Origin: an uncultured Coriobacteriaceae bacterium
GTDB lineage: Bacteria; Actinomycetota; Coriobacteriia; Coriobacteriales; QAMH01
Direction of reading: 5' to 3'
Assembly (NCBI GenBank): GCA_900544245.1
Contig: UQUH01000021.1
Location: forward strand, 1-25,721
DNA: 25,721 bases
Under the pieces are notes generated by a model, which worked only from the letters and a program-made list of their open reading frames with translations, made no database searches and was not told the origin of the DNA. Every line of letters begins with the position of its first letter. The stretch's first letter is position 1. The position numbers and the translations under genes were made by a program. Below are positions 1-6,586 of this stretch, in pieces.

Positions 1-1245
1 TGGCAAAGAAGGGCGGGCGGGGGGGGGGGGGCCGCCCGCCTCGTCATCCGTGTCCTTGAAGACGATGAACGTCTCGTCGTAGACGAATTGGCTGGCGTTT
101 CCGGTGCTGATCACGTTCCATCCGAGCTTCTTGAGCTCATTGGTGCAGTCGTTCGCCACGCCCGACACCCCCACGCCGTTCCACACGGCAACGGTGCAGT
201 TCTCGCGCGTGACCTTGTTGGTGTCAACCTCGGAGGGACTCGCCACCGGCGACATGCCACTCGCGACACGCGAGACCATGGTGTTCCAGGTGTCGGCATC
301 GCAGATGCTGTATTGGACGCCGCCGATCTCCTCCACCGTCGCGGGCATCTCCTCCTCGTAGCACGAGGTGTCTACGTTGATGCCATGCAGGGCGCGGAAG
401 ACCTGCGTCACGTCCTCGGTCGAGGCATCGGTGGCGAGACATGCCACGAAACTGTCGACGCGCGCGGACATCTGCTCGGTACTCGATCCGAAGAGCCTGC
501 GGCAGATCGCGTCGGTAAGCGCCTCCTTGCCCGCCGTCGCGGGATCGACGGACAGCGGAGCGAGCTGGCTTTCGAGCCTCGTCAGCCCCGCATCGTTAAT
601 CTCTATATAGTGCGCGATGTCCACGTTGGCGAGCTTCTTGACCGCGGCGATGATGCCGCTTTCATGCGCATCGGCAAAGGCGTCCTCGATTTTGCTGTAC
701 CCCGTGCCGTCGATGTAGACACGCGTGTTGACGGGAATCCAGAAGAACGAGAGCGTGACGTTATCGGGATCGACGCAGACCAACGCGAGGTCGACGAGCG
801 CCCCGCGCCCCTCCTCGGCAGACGAGGCGTCCGTATGGACGAGCACGTTCCAGAATAGCTCGTCACTCGATTCGACGGGCGTAAGCTGCTGGGAAATCGC
901 CTGGGTGTCGAGTACCGGCTTGAGGGCGTTGCGAGCCGTCTGCTGGTAGACGAGCACACCGACGGCAGTGGCGAGAGCGAGGGCGATCACGCCGACGACC
1001 ACGACGGTGAGCAGCGTCTTTCGCGTCTGGATGGAATCGCGCTTGCCGAAACCCGACGGGTGAATATAGGTGCCGCGCCCCTTTGCGGCACGTGAGAGCG
1101 CTGCCCGTTCCGATGCGCGCGCGGCCCTCGATTGCGCCTTGGACGATAGACGGGACTGACCAAAATGGGAGGCCCCGGACGGTTTGCGACGACGCGAACC
1201 GGCGCCGTTGATGTCAAGCCCGCCTCTTTTGCGATAGTACGACAC
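1..1245 (-). CDS. LCP/LytR_C-type membrane-anchored cell-envelope protein, 3'-truncated
   Basis: An open frame runs from a GTG at 1245 (preceded by GGAG at 7-bp spacing) to the left edge without a stop, so the C-terminus is missing. Seen: a basic cytoplasmic N-terminus of about 75 residues rich in Arg, Lys and Ser; one strongly hydrophobic membrane segment at about residues 76-101; an extracytoplasmic region resembling the LCP fold (DPDNVTLSFFWIPVNTR near 159-175, then a GTGYSKIEDAF-like stretch and DIAHYIEI); and a LytR_C-like domain at about 341-395 (VAVWNGVGVSGVAN). LCP enzymes attach teichoic acids or polysaccharides to peptidoglycan. Here the usual SIPRDT arginine motif reads WIPVNTR and the RSDT motif is absent, so catalysis is doubtful. 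The gene starts 19 bp after the murA stop and is probably co-transcribed with murA. The reading frame was translated by eye from the complement. The family call is fairly sure; the function is not. Confidence 0.72.
   Translation of the reverse strand, partial: MSYYRKRGGLDINGAGSRRRKPSGASHFGQSRLSSKAQSRAARASERAALSRAAKGRGTYIHPSGFGKRDSIQTRKTLLTVVVVGVIALALATAVGVLVYQQTARNALKPVLDTQAISQQLTPVESSDELFWNVLVHTDASSAEEGRGALVDLALVCVDPDNVTLSFFWIPVNTRVYIDGTGYSKIEDAFADAHESGIIAAVKKLANVDIAHYIEINDAGLTRLESQLAPLSVDPATAGKEALTDAICRRLFGSSTEQMSARVDSFVACLATDASTEDVTQVFRALHGINVDTSCYEEEMPATVEEIGGVQYSICDADTWNTMVSRVASGMSPVASPSEVDTNKVTRENCTVAVWNGVGVSGVANDCTNELKKLGWNVISTGNASQFVYDETFIVFKDTDDEAGGPPPPARPSLP
12..40. repeat. 13-G homopolymer inside a 9-bp inverted repeat
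   Basis: Positions 19-31 are 13 consecutive G. They lie within GGCGGGCGG (12-20) and its exact reverse complement CCGCCCGCC (32-40). The tract falls in the LCP-type gene just after its LytR_C-like domain and would encode four prolines. Homopolymers of this length can slip during replication, but this one is at the very edge of the window, where assembly or sequencing artefacts are also common. Confidence 0.85.
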
Positions 1246-1264
1246 GGTTTGCTCCGGGAAAACG

Positions 1265-2551
1265 CTAGAGGCTCAGGTCCTGCGCCGGGACGCGCTCGAT
1301 ATCGGCACCCAGGGCCTCGAGCTTCCCGACATAGTCCTCGTACCCGCGATCGATATGATGGATGCTATCGACGAACGTGGCGCCATCGGCGACGAGGCCC
1401 GCTATCACGAGCGCGGCACCCGCCCTGAGATCGGTCGAGTTGACGGGAGCCCCCGAAAGGTGGCTCACCCCATTGACGAGGGCGTGATGCCCGTCGATGC
1501 GGATGTTGGCGCCCATGCGCGCCAACTCGGCGGCGAACATGAACCGGTTCTCGAAGAGGTTTTCGGTAATGATGGAGTTACCGTTCGCCAACGCGCAAAG
1601 TACCATGAACTGTGCCTGCAAGTCGGTGGGAAACCCCGGAAACGGCAAGGTCTGTATATCGACGGGGCGCAAGTCGCCCTTGCGCTCGACGGTGATCTCG
1701 TCATCGGTGATGAACAGGTCGGCACCCATTTGATGGAGCTTCTTGAGGGCAAGGCCCAGGTGATCCGGATTGACTCCCTTGACGGTGATGGGTCCGCCCG
1801 CGGCGGCACCAGCCACGAGGAAGGTCCCTGCCTCGATGCGATCGCCCACCGTCATATGGGATGTCGAGTGGAGCTCGTCCACGCCATGGACCATCACGTC
1901 CGGCGTGCCCGCATTCTCGATTCGCGCGCCCATCGAAATCAGGAAGTCGGCGAGGTCGACGATCTCGGGCTCGCAGGCGGCGTTGTGGATGACGGTCGTT
2001 CCCCGAGCGCACACGGACGCCATCATGAGGTTCTCGGTCGCGCCCACGCTCTGGAAATCGAGGATGACCTCGGCACCGATCAGGCCGTTGGGCGTACTCG
2101 CGTGGAGGTAGCCGTGGTCTATCTCGAACTGGACGCCGAGGGCCTCGAGGCTGGCGATGTGCATGTCGAGCTTGCGCGAGCCGATCTGGCACCCTCCTGG
2201 CATCGCGACGACCGCACGTCCGAAACGCGTGATAAGCGGTCCGAGAATCGAGATCGAGGCACGCATCTTGGCAACGAGCTCGTAGGGCGTCTTGTAGGAG
2301 TTGATTCCGCGCGTGTCTATGGAGAGGGAATGGGAGCCCTCCTCACGCGTCACGGACGCACCGATGGTCGTGAGCACGTCGCTCATGACGTCGACATCGG
2401 AGATGAACGGCACGTTGCCGATGCGCGTCTCTCCAGACGCCATCACGCTGGCGGCCATGAGCTTGAGAACCGAGTTCTTGGCGCCGCGGACCTCCACCGT
2501 CCCCGAGACGGGACGCCGGCCGTTGACGACGATCAACTCACGTGAATTCAT
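1265..2551 (-). CDS. murA: UDP-N-acetylglucosamine 1-carboxyvinyltransferase (MurA)
   Basis: MurA transfers enolpyruvate from PEP to UDP-GlcNAc, the first committed cytoplasmic step of peptidoglycan synthesis. The product is 428 residues, close to the 419 of E. coli MurA. Visible motifs are GAKNSVLKLMAAS near residues 23-35 (the Lys-Asn pair K25-N26 is the substrate-binding pair) and PGGCQIGSRKLDMHI, where C121 matches the catalytic, fosfomycin-sensitive cysteine. The longest frame starts at 2593, but the ATG at 2551 is chosen because AAGGGGAG lies immediately upstream and the protein then begins like other MurAs (MNSRELIVVNG). A possible extended -10 (TGCTAAACT on the minus strand, about 2578-2586) lies some 27 bp upstream. 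The LCP-type gene follows after 19 bp and probably shares the transcript. Family assignment is secure; many Gram-positives have a second MurA paralog, and this window cannot show whether one exists here. Confidence 0.96.
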   Translation of the reverse strand: MNSRELIVVNGRRPVSGTVEVRGAKNSVLKLMAASVMASGETRIGNVPFISDVDVMSDVLTTIGASVTREEGSHSLSIDTRGINSYKTPYELVAKMRASISILGPLITRFGRAVVAMPGGCQIGSRKLDMHIASLEALGVQFEIDHGYLHASTPNGLIGAEVILDFQSVGATENLMMASVCARGTTVIHNAACEPEIVDLADFLISMGARIENAGTPDVMVHGVDELHSTSHMTVGDRIEAGTFLVAGAAAGGPITVKGVNPDHLGLALKKLHQMGADLFITDDEITVERKGDLRPVDIQTLPFPGFPTDLQAQFMVLCALANGNSIITENLFENRFMFAAELARMGANIRIDGHHALVNGVSHLSGAPVNSTDLRAGAALVIAGLVADGATFVDSIHHIDRGYEDYVGKLEALGADIERVPAQDLSL

Positions 2552-2656
2552 ATCTCCCCTTCGATGCGCTTGCATGAGTTTAGCATCTCGCATATGGAGC
2601 GAATCTGTAGATGCTGTGATGTTGTGAGCTGCGCAACCTGTCCCCGGATAGAAGAA

Positions 2657-2683
2657 GGCCCGTCAACCTAGGGCTGACGGGCC
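2657..2683 (-). terminator. Rho-independent terminator of the mIHF gene
   Basis: A perfect 9-bp stem (GGCCCGTCA at 2657-2665 with TGACGGGCC at 2675-2683) has a 9-nt loop and is followed on the minus strand by TTCTTCT. It lies 27 bp past the stop of the integration host factor gene and separates it from murA. Confidence 0.75.
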
Positions 2684-2709
2684 AACACATCCAGACTGTG
2701 GCGGCAGGA

Positions 2710-3018
2710 TTACTTGCCGAAGCGCTCGATGAGCTTCTCCTTCTGAGCGGAGCCCAGGCCACCGATGCGGCGGTTCTCAGCAATGCCGATCTCCTCCATG
2801 GCCTTCTGGGCGGTCACCTTGCCGACGCCGGGAAGGGAGACGAGGATCTGCAGAACCTTGGTCTTCTTGGTGATCTCATCGTCGCTGTTGAGAACCTTGG
2901 TGAGCGTGAGCTTGCCGGACTTGATATCTTCCTTGAGCTTGGCACGCTTGGCGCGGGCTTCCTTAGCCTTCTCGAGTGCGGCAGCACGCTGCTCATCAGT
3001 CATCTTGGGTAAAGGCAT
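2710..3018 (-). CDS. mihF: Integration host factor, actinobacterial type (mIHF)
   Basis: A small basic nucleoid-associated protein of 102 residues that binds and bends DNA; in mycobacteria the relative mIHF is an abundant chromosome organiser and a co-factor for phage integration. The sequence follows that family along its length: MPLPKMTDEQRAAALEKA at the start, a Lys/Arg-rich first helix (to about residue 30), LPGVGKVTAQKAMEEIGI at 62-79 (the helix-turn DNA-binding segment) and RRIGGLGSAQKEKLIERFG at the end. The start at 3018 is chosen because AGGAGG precedes it by 6 bp; an in-frame ATG two codons earlier directly abuts the ribosome-binding site and is unlikely. The gene has its own -10 upstream and its own terminator downstream, so it looks monocistronic. 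This family is confined to Actinomycetota and is one of the better taxonomic hints in the window. Confidence 0.95.
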   Translation of the reverse strand: MPLPKMTDEQRAAALEKAKEARAKRAKLKEDIKSGKLTLTKVLNSDDEITKKTKVLQILVSLPGVGKVTAQKAMEEIGIAENRRIGGLGSAQKEKLIERFGK

Positions 3019-3057
3019 TTCCATCCTCCTCGAAATGGGATCTTGCATCGTGGGGGT

Positions 3058-3066
3058 ACTATAACA
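3058..3066 (-). promoter_or_regulatory. Extended -10 promoter element for mIHF
   Basis: On the minus strand TGTTATAGT (TG-n-TATAGT) lies about 40 bp upstream of the mIHF start. No convincing -35 is visible at 16-18 bp, as is common for extended -10 promoters. Confidence 0.45.
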
Positions 3067-3166
3067 CTTCTGAATAGCGAGGCCACGAATATATTGCATT
3101 TCGGATGATTTACGTGACCTGCGAAAGGGCATACGGCAGCCGGCAAAGGCACGCAAACGGGAAATC

Positions 3167-3243
3167 TGGCGCGCCCTGAGGGATTCGAACCCCCGACCGC
3201 CGGATTAGAAGTCCGATGCTCTATCCTGCTGAGCTAAGGGCGC
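3167..3243 (-). tRNA. tRNA-Arg (anticodon TCT)
   Basis: The minus strand folds as a full cloverleaf: acceptor stem GCGCCCT (3237-3243) pairs with AGGGCGC (3171-3177), the T-loop reads GGTTCGAATCC, and the anticodon loop CTTCTAA gives anticodon TCT, reading AGA and AGG. The discriminator is G, and the 3' CCA is encoded in the DNA (3167-3169). Confidence 0.96.
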
Positions 3244-3255
3244 GCTCGAAACGAC

Positions 3256-3261
3256 ATTCTA
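3256..3261 (-). promoter_or_regulatory. -10 element for tRNA-Arg
   Basis: TAGAAT on the minus strand lies 12 bp upstream of the tRNA-Arg 5' end, preceded by TGCGC. The same TGCGC plus TA-rich hexamer arrangement occurs before tRNA-Pro and mobB. No good -35 was found. Confidence 0.4.
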
Positions 3262-3295
3262 GCGCAAAAACGCGCGTGGGCGTCTGGTCTTGCCG

Positions 3296-3685
3296 CTAGG
3301 CGCTAGTTTCCTCTTCGCGCCTCTTGATGACCTTCACCGCAGCAATCGTCTCGCGTAGTGTGATGTCAATCTCGTCCTCGAGGCGCCTGAGACGTGCGAG
3401 GTTCTCCTGCACGGCGGGATCGAGCGGTCCTTGTGCCCGGTTGAGCGAACGGCGCAGGCGCGTGTCGACGTCGATGAGCCGCTTCTTGAGACCCACGAGG
3501 TCGAGTCCCATGCGCGCGAGGTGGGCCGATGACCCCGCCTCGGTACTCGCCTTGTACATGCCGAGCATGAACTGGCTGATAGACTGTCCATGCGCCGTCG
3601 CATCAGCCGCGATGGCGTCCTTGGTAGAGGGAGGACAGGAAATGTTGAGCCTTCCCGTGTGGTATTCGGCGTCGCGCTTACGCAT
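3296..3685 (-). CDS. Small ribbon-helix-helix (Arc/MobC-like) protein at the end of the Moco operon
   Basis: A 129-residue basic protein. Residues about 12-45 (a short strand RLNISCP, a helix STKDAIAADATAHGQ, then SISQFMLGMYKAS) have the shape of a ribbon-helix-helix DNA-binding domain as in Arc, MetJ or plasmid MobC proteins. Residues about 60-125 are charged and predicted helical, possibly coiled coil. The ATG at 3685 lies inside the end of mog (8-bp overlap) and is preceded by GAGGG, so translation is probably coupled to the molybdenum-cofactor genes. No relaxase, integrase or other mobility gene is nearby, so a role in mobilisation is not supported; a DNA-binding regulator tied to molybdenum metabolism is one inference. 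The specific function is unknown. Confidence 0.7.
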   Translation of the reverse strand: MRKRDAEYHTGRLNISCPPSTKDAIAADATAHGQSISQFMLGMYKASTEAGSSAHLARMGLDLVGLKKRLIDVDTRLRRSLNRAQGPLDPAVQENLARLRRLEDEIDITLRETIAAVKVIKRREEETSA

Positions 3686-4151
3686 GTCCCTCGCCCGCCA
3701 TCATCGAGACCGCATGGTCGAACTGGTCGTAGACCCCTTCCCAGTTCTCCTCGGCGGCCTTCTTCGATCCGGGCAGGTTGACGACAAGCACGCGCCCGCG
3801 TTGCGCGGCAATCGCGCGACTGAGCATCGCACGATGCGTCTTGGTCATGGAGTAGGCCCTCATCGCCTCGGCGATTCCGGGAACCTCGCGGTCGCAGACC
3901 TTGCGCGTCGCCTCGGGCGTGACGTCGGCAAGAGAGAGGCCACTGCCTCCGCAGGTCAACACGACGTCCGCACCGGCATCGCAGCAGGCCACGATCGCAT
4001 CCGCGATCGTGTCGACGTCGTCTTTCACGACCACGCGCGACAATGTGGTCCAGCCCTGCTCGGCGATGAGCTCCTCGAGGCGAGCGCCCGCCGTGTCCTC
4101 GTCGATGCTCCTCGTCGACGAGCAGGTCACGATTCCGAATTTGATGTCCAT
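3678..4151 (-). CDS. mog: MoaB/MogA-family molybdopterin adenylyltransferase
   Basis: A cytosolic enzyme of 157 residues that activates molybdopterin with ATP (adenylyl-molybdopterin) before metal insertion. Family hallmarks are visible: LTCGGSGLSLADVTPEATR at 65-83 (the GGTG-like loop, here GGSG, then DVTPEAT) and the pterin-binding NLPGSKKAA at 125-133. The start MDIKFGIVT at 4151 is chosen because it begins the conserved first strand; the frame stays open further upstream, but that stretch overlaps moaC and does not resemble the family. The gene begins 14 bp after the moaC stop and overlaps the downstream ribbon-helix-helix gene by 8 bp. MogA and MoaB are hard to tell apart by eye, so the symbol is tentative; family membership is secure. 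Confidence 0.9.
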   Translation of the reverse strand: MDIKFGIVTCSSTRSIDEDTAGARLEELIAEQGWTTLSRVVVKDDVDTIADAIVACCDAGADVVLTCGGSGLSLADVTPEATRKVCDREVPGIAEAMRAYSMTKTHRAMLSRAIAAQRGRVLVVNLPGSKKAAEENWEGVYDQFDHAVSMMAGEGHA

Positions 4152-4165
4152 GGTCCGTACCGTCC

Positions 4166-4720
4166 CTAGTCTCGCGTCCACAATCCCGTGCGACCGCCCT
4201 CCTTGCGGACGAGATGCACGTCGCAGATCTCCATGCCGCGGTCGACCGCCTTGCACATATCGTAAATCGTGAGCAAGGCGATGCTCACCCCGGTGAGAGC
4301 CTCCATCTCGATGCCGGTCTTTCCGGTCACGCCCGTGGTCATGGTCGCGTGTATGCCAACGCGACCGTCTTCGCGCTCGTCCGGCATGACGGGTTCGAGC
4401 TCGCACTTTGACTTGGTGATGTTGAGGGGATGGCACATGGGAATGAGCGAGCTCGTCTGCTTGCAGCCCATGATTCCCGCGACGCGCGCGCAGGCGAGCA
4501 CGTCTCCCTTCGCAGCCGTGCCGTCCGTGATCATCGCGAGGGTGTCCGGATGCATGAAGATCCAGCCCTCGGCAATCGCCTGGCGTTCGGTGTCGGCCTT
4601 TGCCGATACGTCCACCATGCGCACGACGCCTTTCTCGTCGACATGGCTTAGCTGCCCGTCGCGTGCCATGTCGTTCTCGGAATTGCCAGCCGAAAGGCCG
4701 CCCGGTCTATCTTGTGTCAT
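4166..4720 (-). CDS. moaC: Cyclic pyranopterin monophosphate synthase (MoaC)
   Basis: MoaC converts the MoaA product (3',8-cyclo-GTP) to cyclic pyranopterin monophosphate, the second part of step one of molybdenum-cofactor synthesis. The 184-residue product contains the family core: KGDVLACARVAGIMGCK at 71-87, MCHPL at 95-99, KTGIEMEALTGV at 134-145 and IYDMCKAVD at 152-160 (D154 and K157 match the catalytic Asp-Lys pair). An N-terminal extension of about 20 residues precedes the region shared with E. coli MoaC (161 residues). The ATG at 4720 is 3 bp past the moaA stop and has GGAGG about 7 bp upstream, within the moaA 3' end, which suggests translational coupling. An alternative ATG at residue 18 has a weaker ribosome-binding site. 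Confidence 0.95.
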   Translation of the reverse strand: MTQDRPGGLSAGNSENDMARDGQLSHVDEKGVVRMVDVSAKADTERQAIAEGWIFMHPDTLAMITDGTAAKGDVLACARVAGIMGCKQTSSLIPMCHPLNITKSKCELEPVMPDEREDGRVGIHATMTTGVTGKTGIEMEALTGVSIALLTIYDMCKAVDRGMEICDVHLVRKEGGRTGLWTRD

Positions 4721-4723
4721 CGT

Positions 4724-5728
4724 CTAGCCTCCAATCTGGCTCATGCGGCGCTCCGTGCCGCGTTCCTCGTGATGCTCATCGGGCTTGATGCCGATGGCCT
4801 CCCTGATCGCCTCGTCAACCGCCCCTTCATCCCCTGCCCGGATGGGGCCCATGACATCGATTTCCCTGTCACTGAACAGGCAGGGACGGAGCTTTCCGTC
4901 CGACGTGAGCCGCAGACGATTGCACGAAGCGCAGAAATGGTTGGACATCGCGCTAATGAAGCCGACCGTACCCTGGGCACCGGGGAGCCTGTAGTAGATG
5001 GCGGGCCCGGCTCCCGAGGGAAGGCTCTCGTCATCCACAGGCTCGAGCGGTCCGATGCCGGCCGCGGCCGCGCCCTCGTTGATGCGCTCGATGATTTCGC
5101 TCGCCGGGATGATATCGTCTTCGGTCCACCCGGCTCCCGAGCAGCCCGAGCTTTCGCCCACCGGCATGTACTCGATGAAGCGCACGTGCAGGGGCCTGTC
5201 GAGCGTCAACTTGGCGAACGCGAAGAAGTCCTGGTCGAGGCCACGCACCGCGACGGCGTTGATCTTGACGGGGTCGAAGCCATGCTCGAAGGCAGCATCT
5301 ATGCCGGCGAACACGTCCTCGATCTTGCCCAGGCGGGTCACGTAACTGAACTGCGCCGGGTCGAGCGTGTCGAGGGATATGTTGACGCGCGTGAGTCCCG
5401 CATCCCTGAGTTCCGAGGCCATCTTGGGAAGCAGGATGCCGTTGGTGGTGAGCGATATGTCCTCGATCTCCGGAATATCGTTAATCTCGCGGATGAGGTC
5501 CACGACGCCCTTGCGCACGAGCGGCCCGCCGCCGGTGAGGCGCACGCGGCGGATGCCCGCCTTGACCGCCCGACGCGTGAAGTCGGCAATTTCCTCGATG
5601 CGCAGGACCGATTCGTGGGAACGAAACGGAACGCCCTCCTCGGGCATGCAGTATATGCATCTCAGGTTGCAGCGGTCCGTCAGGGAAATGCGCAGGTAGT
5701 CGATCTTGCGCCCGTAGTTGTCCTTCAT
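4724..5728 (-). CDS. moaA: GTP 3',8-cyclase (MoaA), radical SAM, with altered GGEP motif
   Basis: MoaA is a radical SAM enzyme that rearranges GTP to 3',8-cyclo-GTP at the start of molybdenum-cofactor synthesis. The 334-residue product has the N-terminal cluster motif CNLRCIYC (C20, C24, C27), the C-terminal second 4Fe-4S motif CASCNRLRLTSDGKLRPC (C266, C269, C283), and the typical Gly-Gly C-terminus (333-334) needed in the catalytic cycle. One oddity: the radical SAM GGEP motif reads LTGGGPLVR (65-72), with Gly at 68 where Glu is nearly universal; the codon is GGG, one base from GAG. Otherwise the protein is full length with no frameshift. It lies 32 bp downstream of mobB and 3 bp upstream of moaC in one operon. 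Identity is secure; full activity is less certain. Confidence 0.95.
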   Translation of the reverse strand: MKDNYGRKIDYLRISLTDRCNLRCIYCMPEEGVPFRSHESVLRIEEIADFTRRAVKAGIRRVRLTGGGPLVRKGVVDLIREINDIPEIEDISLTTNGILLPKMASELRDAGLTRVNISLDTLDPAQFSYVTRLGKIEDVFAGIDAAFEHGFDPVKINAVAVRGLDQDFFAFAKLTLDRPLHVRFIEYMPVGESSGCSGAGWTEDDIIPASEIIERINEGAAAAGIGPLEPVDDESLPSGAGPAIYYRLPGAQGTVGFISAMSNHFCASCNRLRLTSDGKLRPCLFSDREIDVMGPIRAGDEGAVDEAIREAIGIKPDEHHEERGTERRMSQIGG

Positions 5729-5760
5729 GTGGCTCCCTCGTAGAGATTCGTCGCGGGGTA

Positions 5761-6297
5761 CTATAGCTTGTCGACGTCGATGTTTGCGAGGTCGAGGAAA
5801 TACCGTGCCACGGCATCGAAATCGTCGAGGCCGAACACGGGCTTTTGCTCGGAACGCACCTGGGCCGCAAGCTCGTCGTTGTCGGTGATGAGGGCCAGAC
5901 GCTCGTCAGATGCGAGTTTGGGATCGGGATGACCGGCAGCCGTGCGATAGACCTCGACGGCCCCGTCGGCCTCGGCGCGAAAACCCTCGACGATCACCAT
6001 GTCCACGTCATCGGCAATCCTGGCGACGAGCTCGTCGCGCGTCAGTTCGCCCTGCGGCGTGCTCACAAAGATAGCGTACTGGTCCGAAGCGCTGAGCACG
6101 ACCGGATTCGCGCCTGCCTGCGCGTACTTCCACGAGTCCTTGCCCTCGACGTCGACGCCTCCCGTCTTGTGCCCGTGATGCTTGATGACGCCGACGCGGA
6201 CCCCCATGTCCGTGAGCAGGCCCACGACGTGGGTGACAAACGTCGTCTTGCCGGAATTGGACCATCCGGTCACCGTTATGACTGGTACAGCACCCAT
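5761..6297 (-). CDS. mobB: Molybdopterin-guanine dinucleotide biosynthesis GTP-binding protein (MobB)
   Basis: MobB is a small P-loop GTPase that assists MobA in attaching GMP to molybdopterin, making the bis-MGD cofactor of DMSO-reductase-family enzymes. The product is 178 residues. The Walker A motif GWSNSGKT is at 11-18, followed by VGVIKHHGHKTGGVDVEGKDSWKY-like sequence and IVEGFRAE, all typical of MobB. The start at 6297 is chosen for AAGGAG at about 6 bp; an upstream in-frame ATG at 6312 overlaps this ribosome-binding site. It is the first gene of the mobB-moaA-moaC-mog operon. A separate mobA is not in the window. Confidence 0.93.
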   Translation of the reverse strand: MGAVPVITVTGWSNSGKTTFVTHVVGLLTDMGVRVGVIKHHGHKTGGVDVEGKDSWKYAQAGANPVVLSASDQYAIFVSTPQGELTRDELVARIADDVDMVIVEGFRAEADGAVEVYRTAAGHPDPKLASDERLALITDNDELAAQVRSEQKPVFGLDDFDAVARYFLDLANIDVDKL

Positions 6298-6586
6298 GGA
6301 CGCTCCTTGCATATCGTGCGGAAAGCATTGTGCTGAGCAGAGTATAGCGCAGCTCCTCCGGAAAAACCGAAGGCCCGGCCGCGCAACGCTGTCGATGGCA
6401 ACACGCGGGCAGCGCATGTGCGTGCCCGGGAGCGGGAGATGTCGGATCATGTGCGGATCCCGCCCGGAAAACGGTCGGCATTCGTCCAGATTGTCGGGGT
6501 GGTTGACCCGGACGGAATGGACATAGCATGGCGATTCCCACAAGCGCCGGCAGCGATCCGCCGGCCGAGCAGACGAAGGAGAAGGC
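6298..6586. other. Divergent intergenic region between the Moco operon and the giant adhesin
   Basis: This 289-bp region contains the mobB -10 (6341-6346), several dyads and no convincing gene. Reading toward mobB (minus strand), GGGTCAAC is followed about 70 nt later by a hairpin GCGGGA...TCCCGC and then TCCCG (about 6424-6510). Toward the adhesin, a TTGACC (6503-6508) is the only -35-like hexamer seen, with no good -10 at standard spacing. The adhesin ribosome-binding site is AAGGAG at about 6574-6579. Confidence 0.5.
6341..6346 (-). promoter_or_regulatory. -10 element for the mobB-moaA-moaC-mog operon
   Basis: TATACT on the minus strand, preceded by CTGCGC, lies about 44 bp upstream of the mobB ATG. 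A weak TTCGGT at 19 bp is the best -35 candidate. The hexamer matches the -10 of tRNA-Pro exactly. Confidence 0.45.

Noticed and set aside
88..858. Long plus-strand open frame opposite the LCP-type gene
   Set aside because: It is a mirror of the real minus-strand frame in GC-rich DNA; the minus frame has a membrane segment, LCP and LytR_C features, and a ribosome-binding site.
1355..2545. 396-codon plus-strand frame opposite murA
   Set aside because: Antisense to a clear MurA; composition (Asp, Arg, His, Val rich) is typical of shadow frames in high-GC DNA.
3296..3685. MobC-like gene as a sign of an integrated mobile element at tRNA-Arg
   Set aside because: No relaxase, integrase or tRNA 3'-end duplication is visible, and the gene is embedded in an operon on the 5' side of the tRNA.
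4712..5743. 343-codon plus-strand frame opposite moaA
   Set aside because: Antisense shadow of MoaA, no family features and no sensible start.
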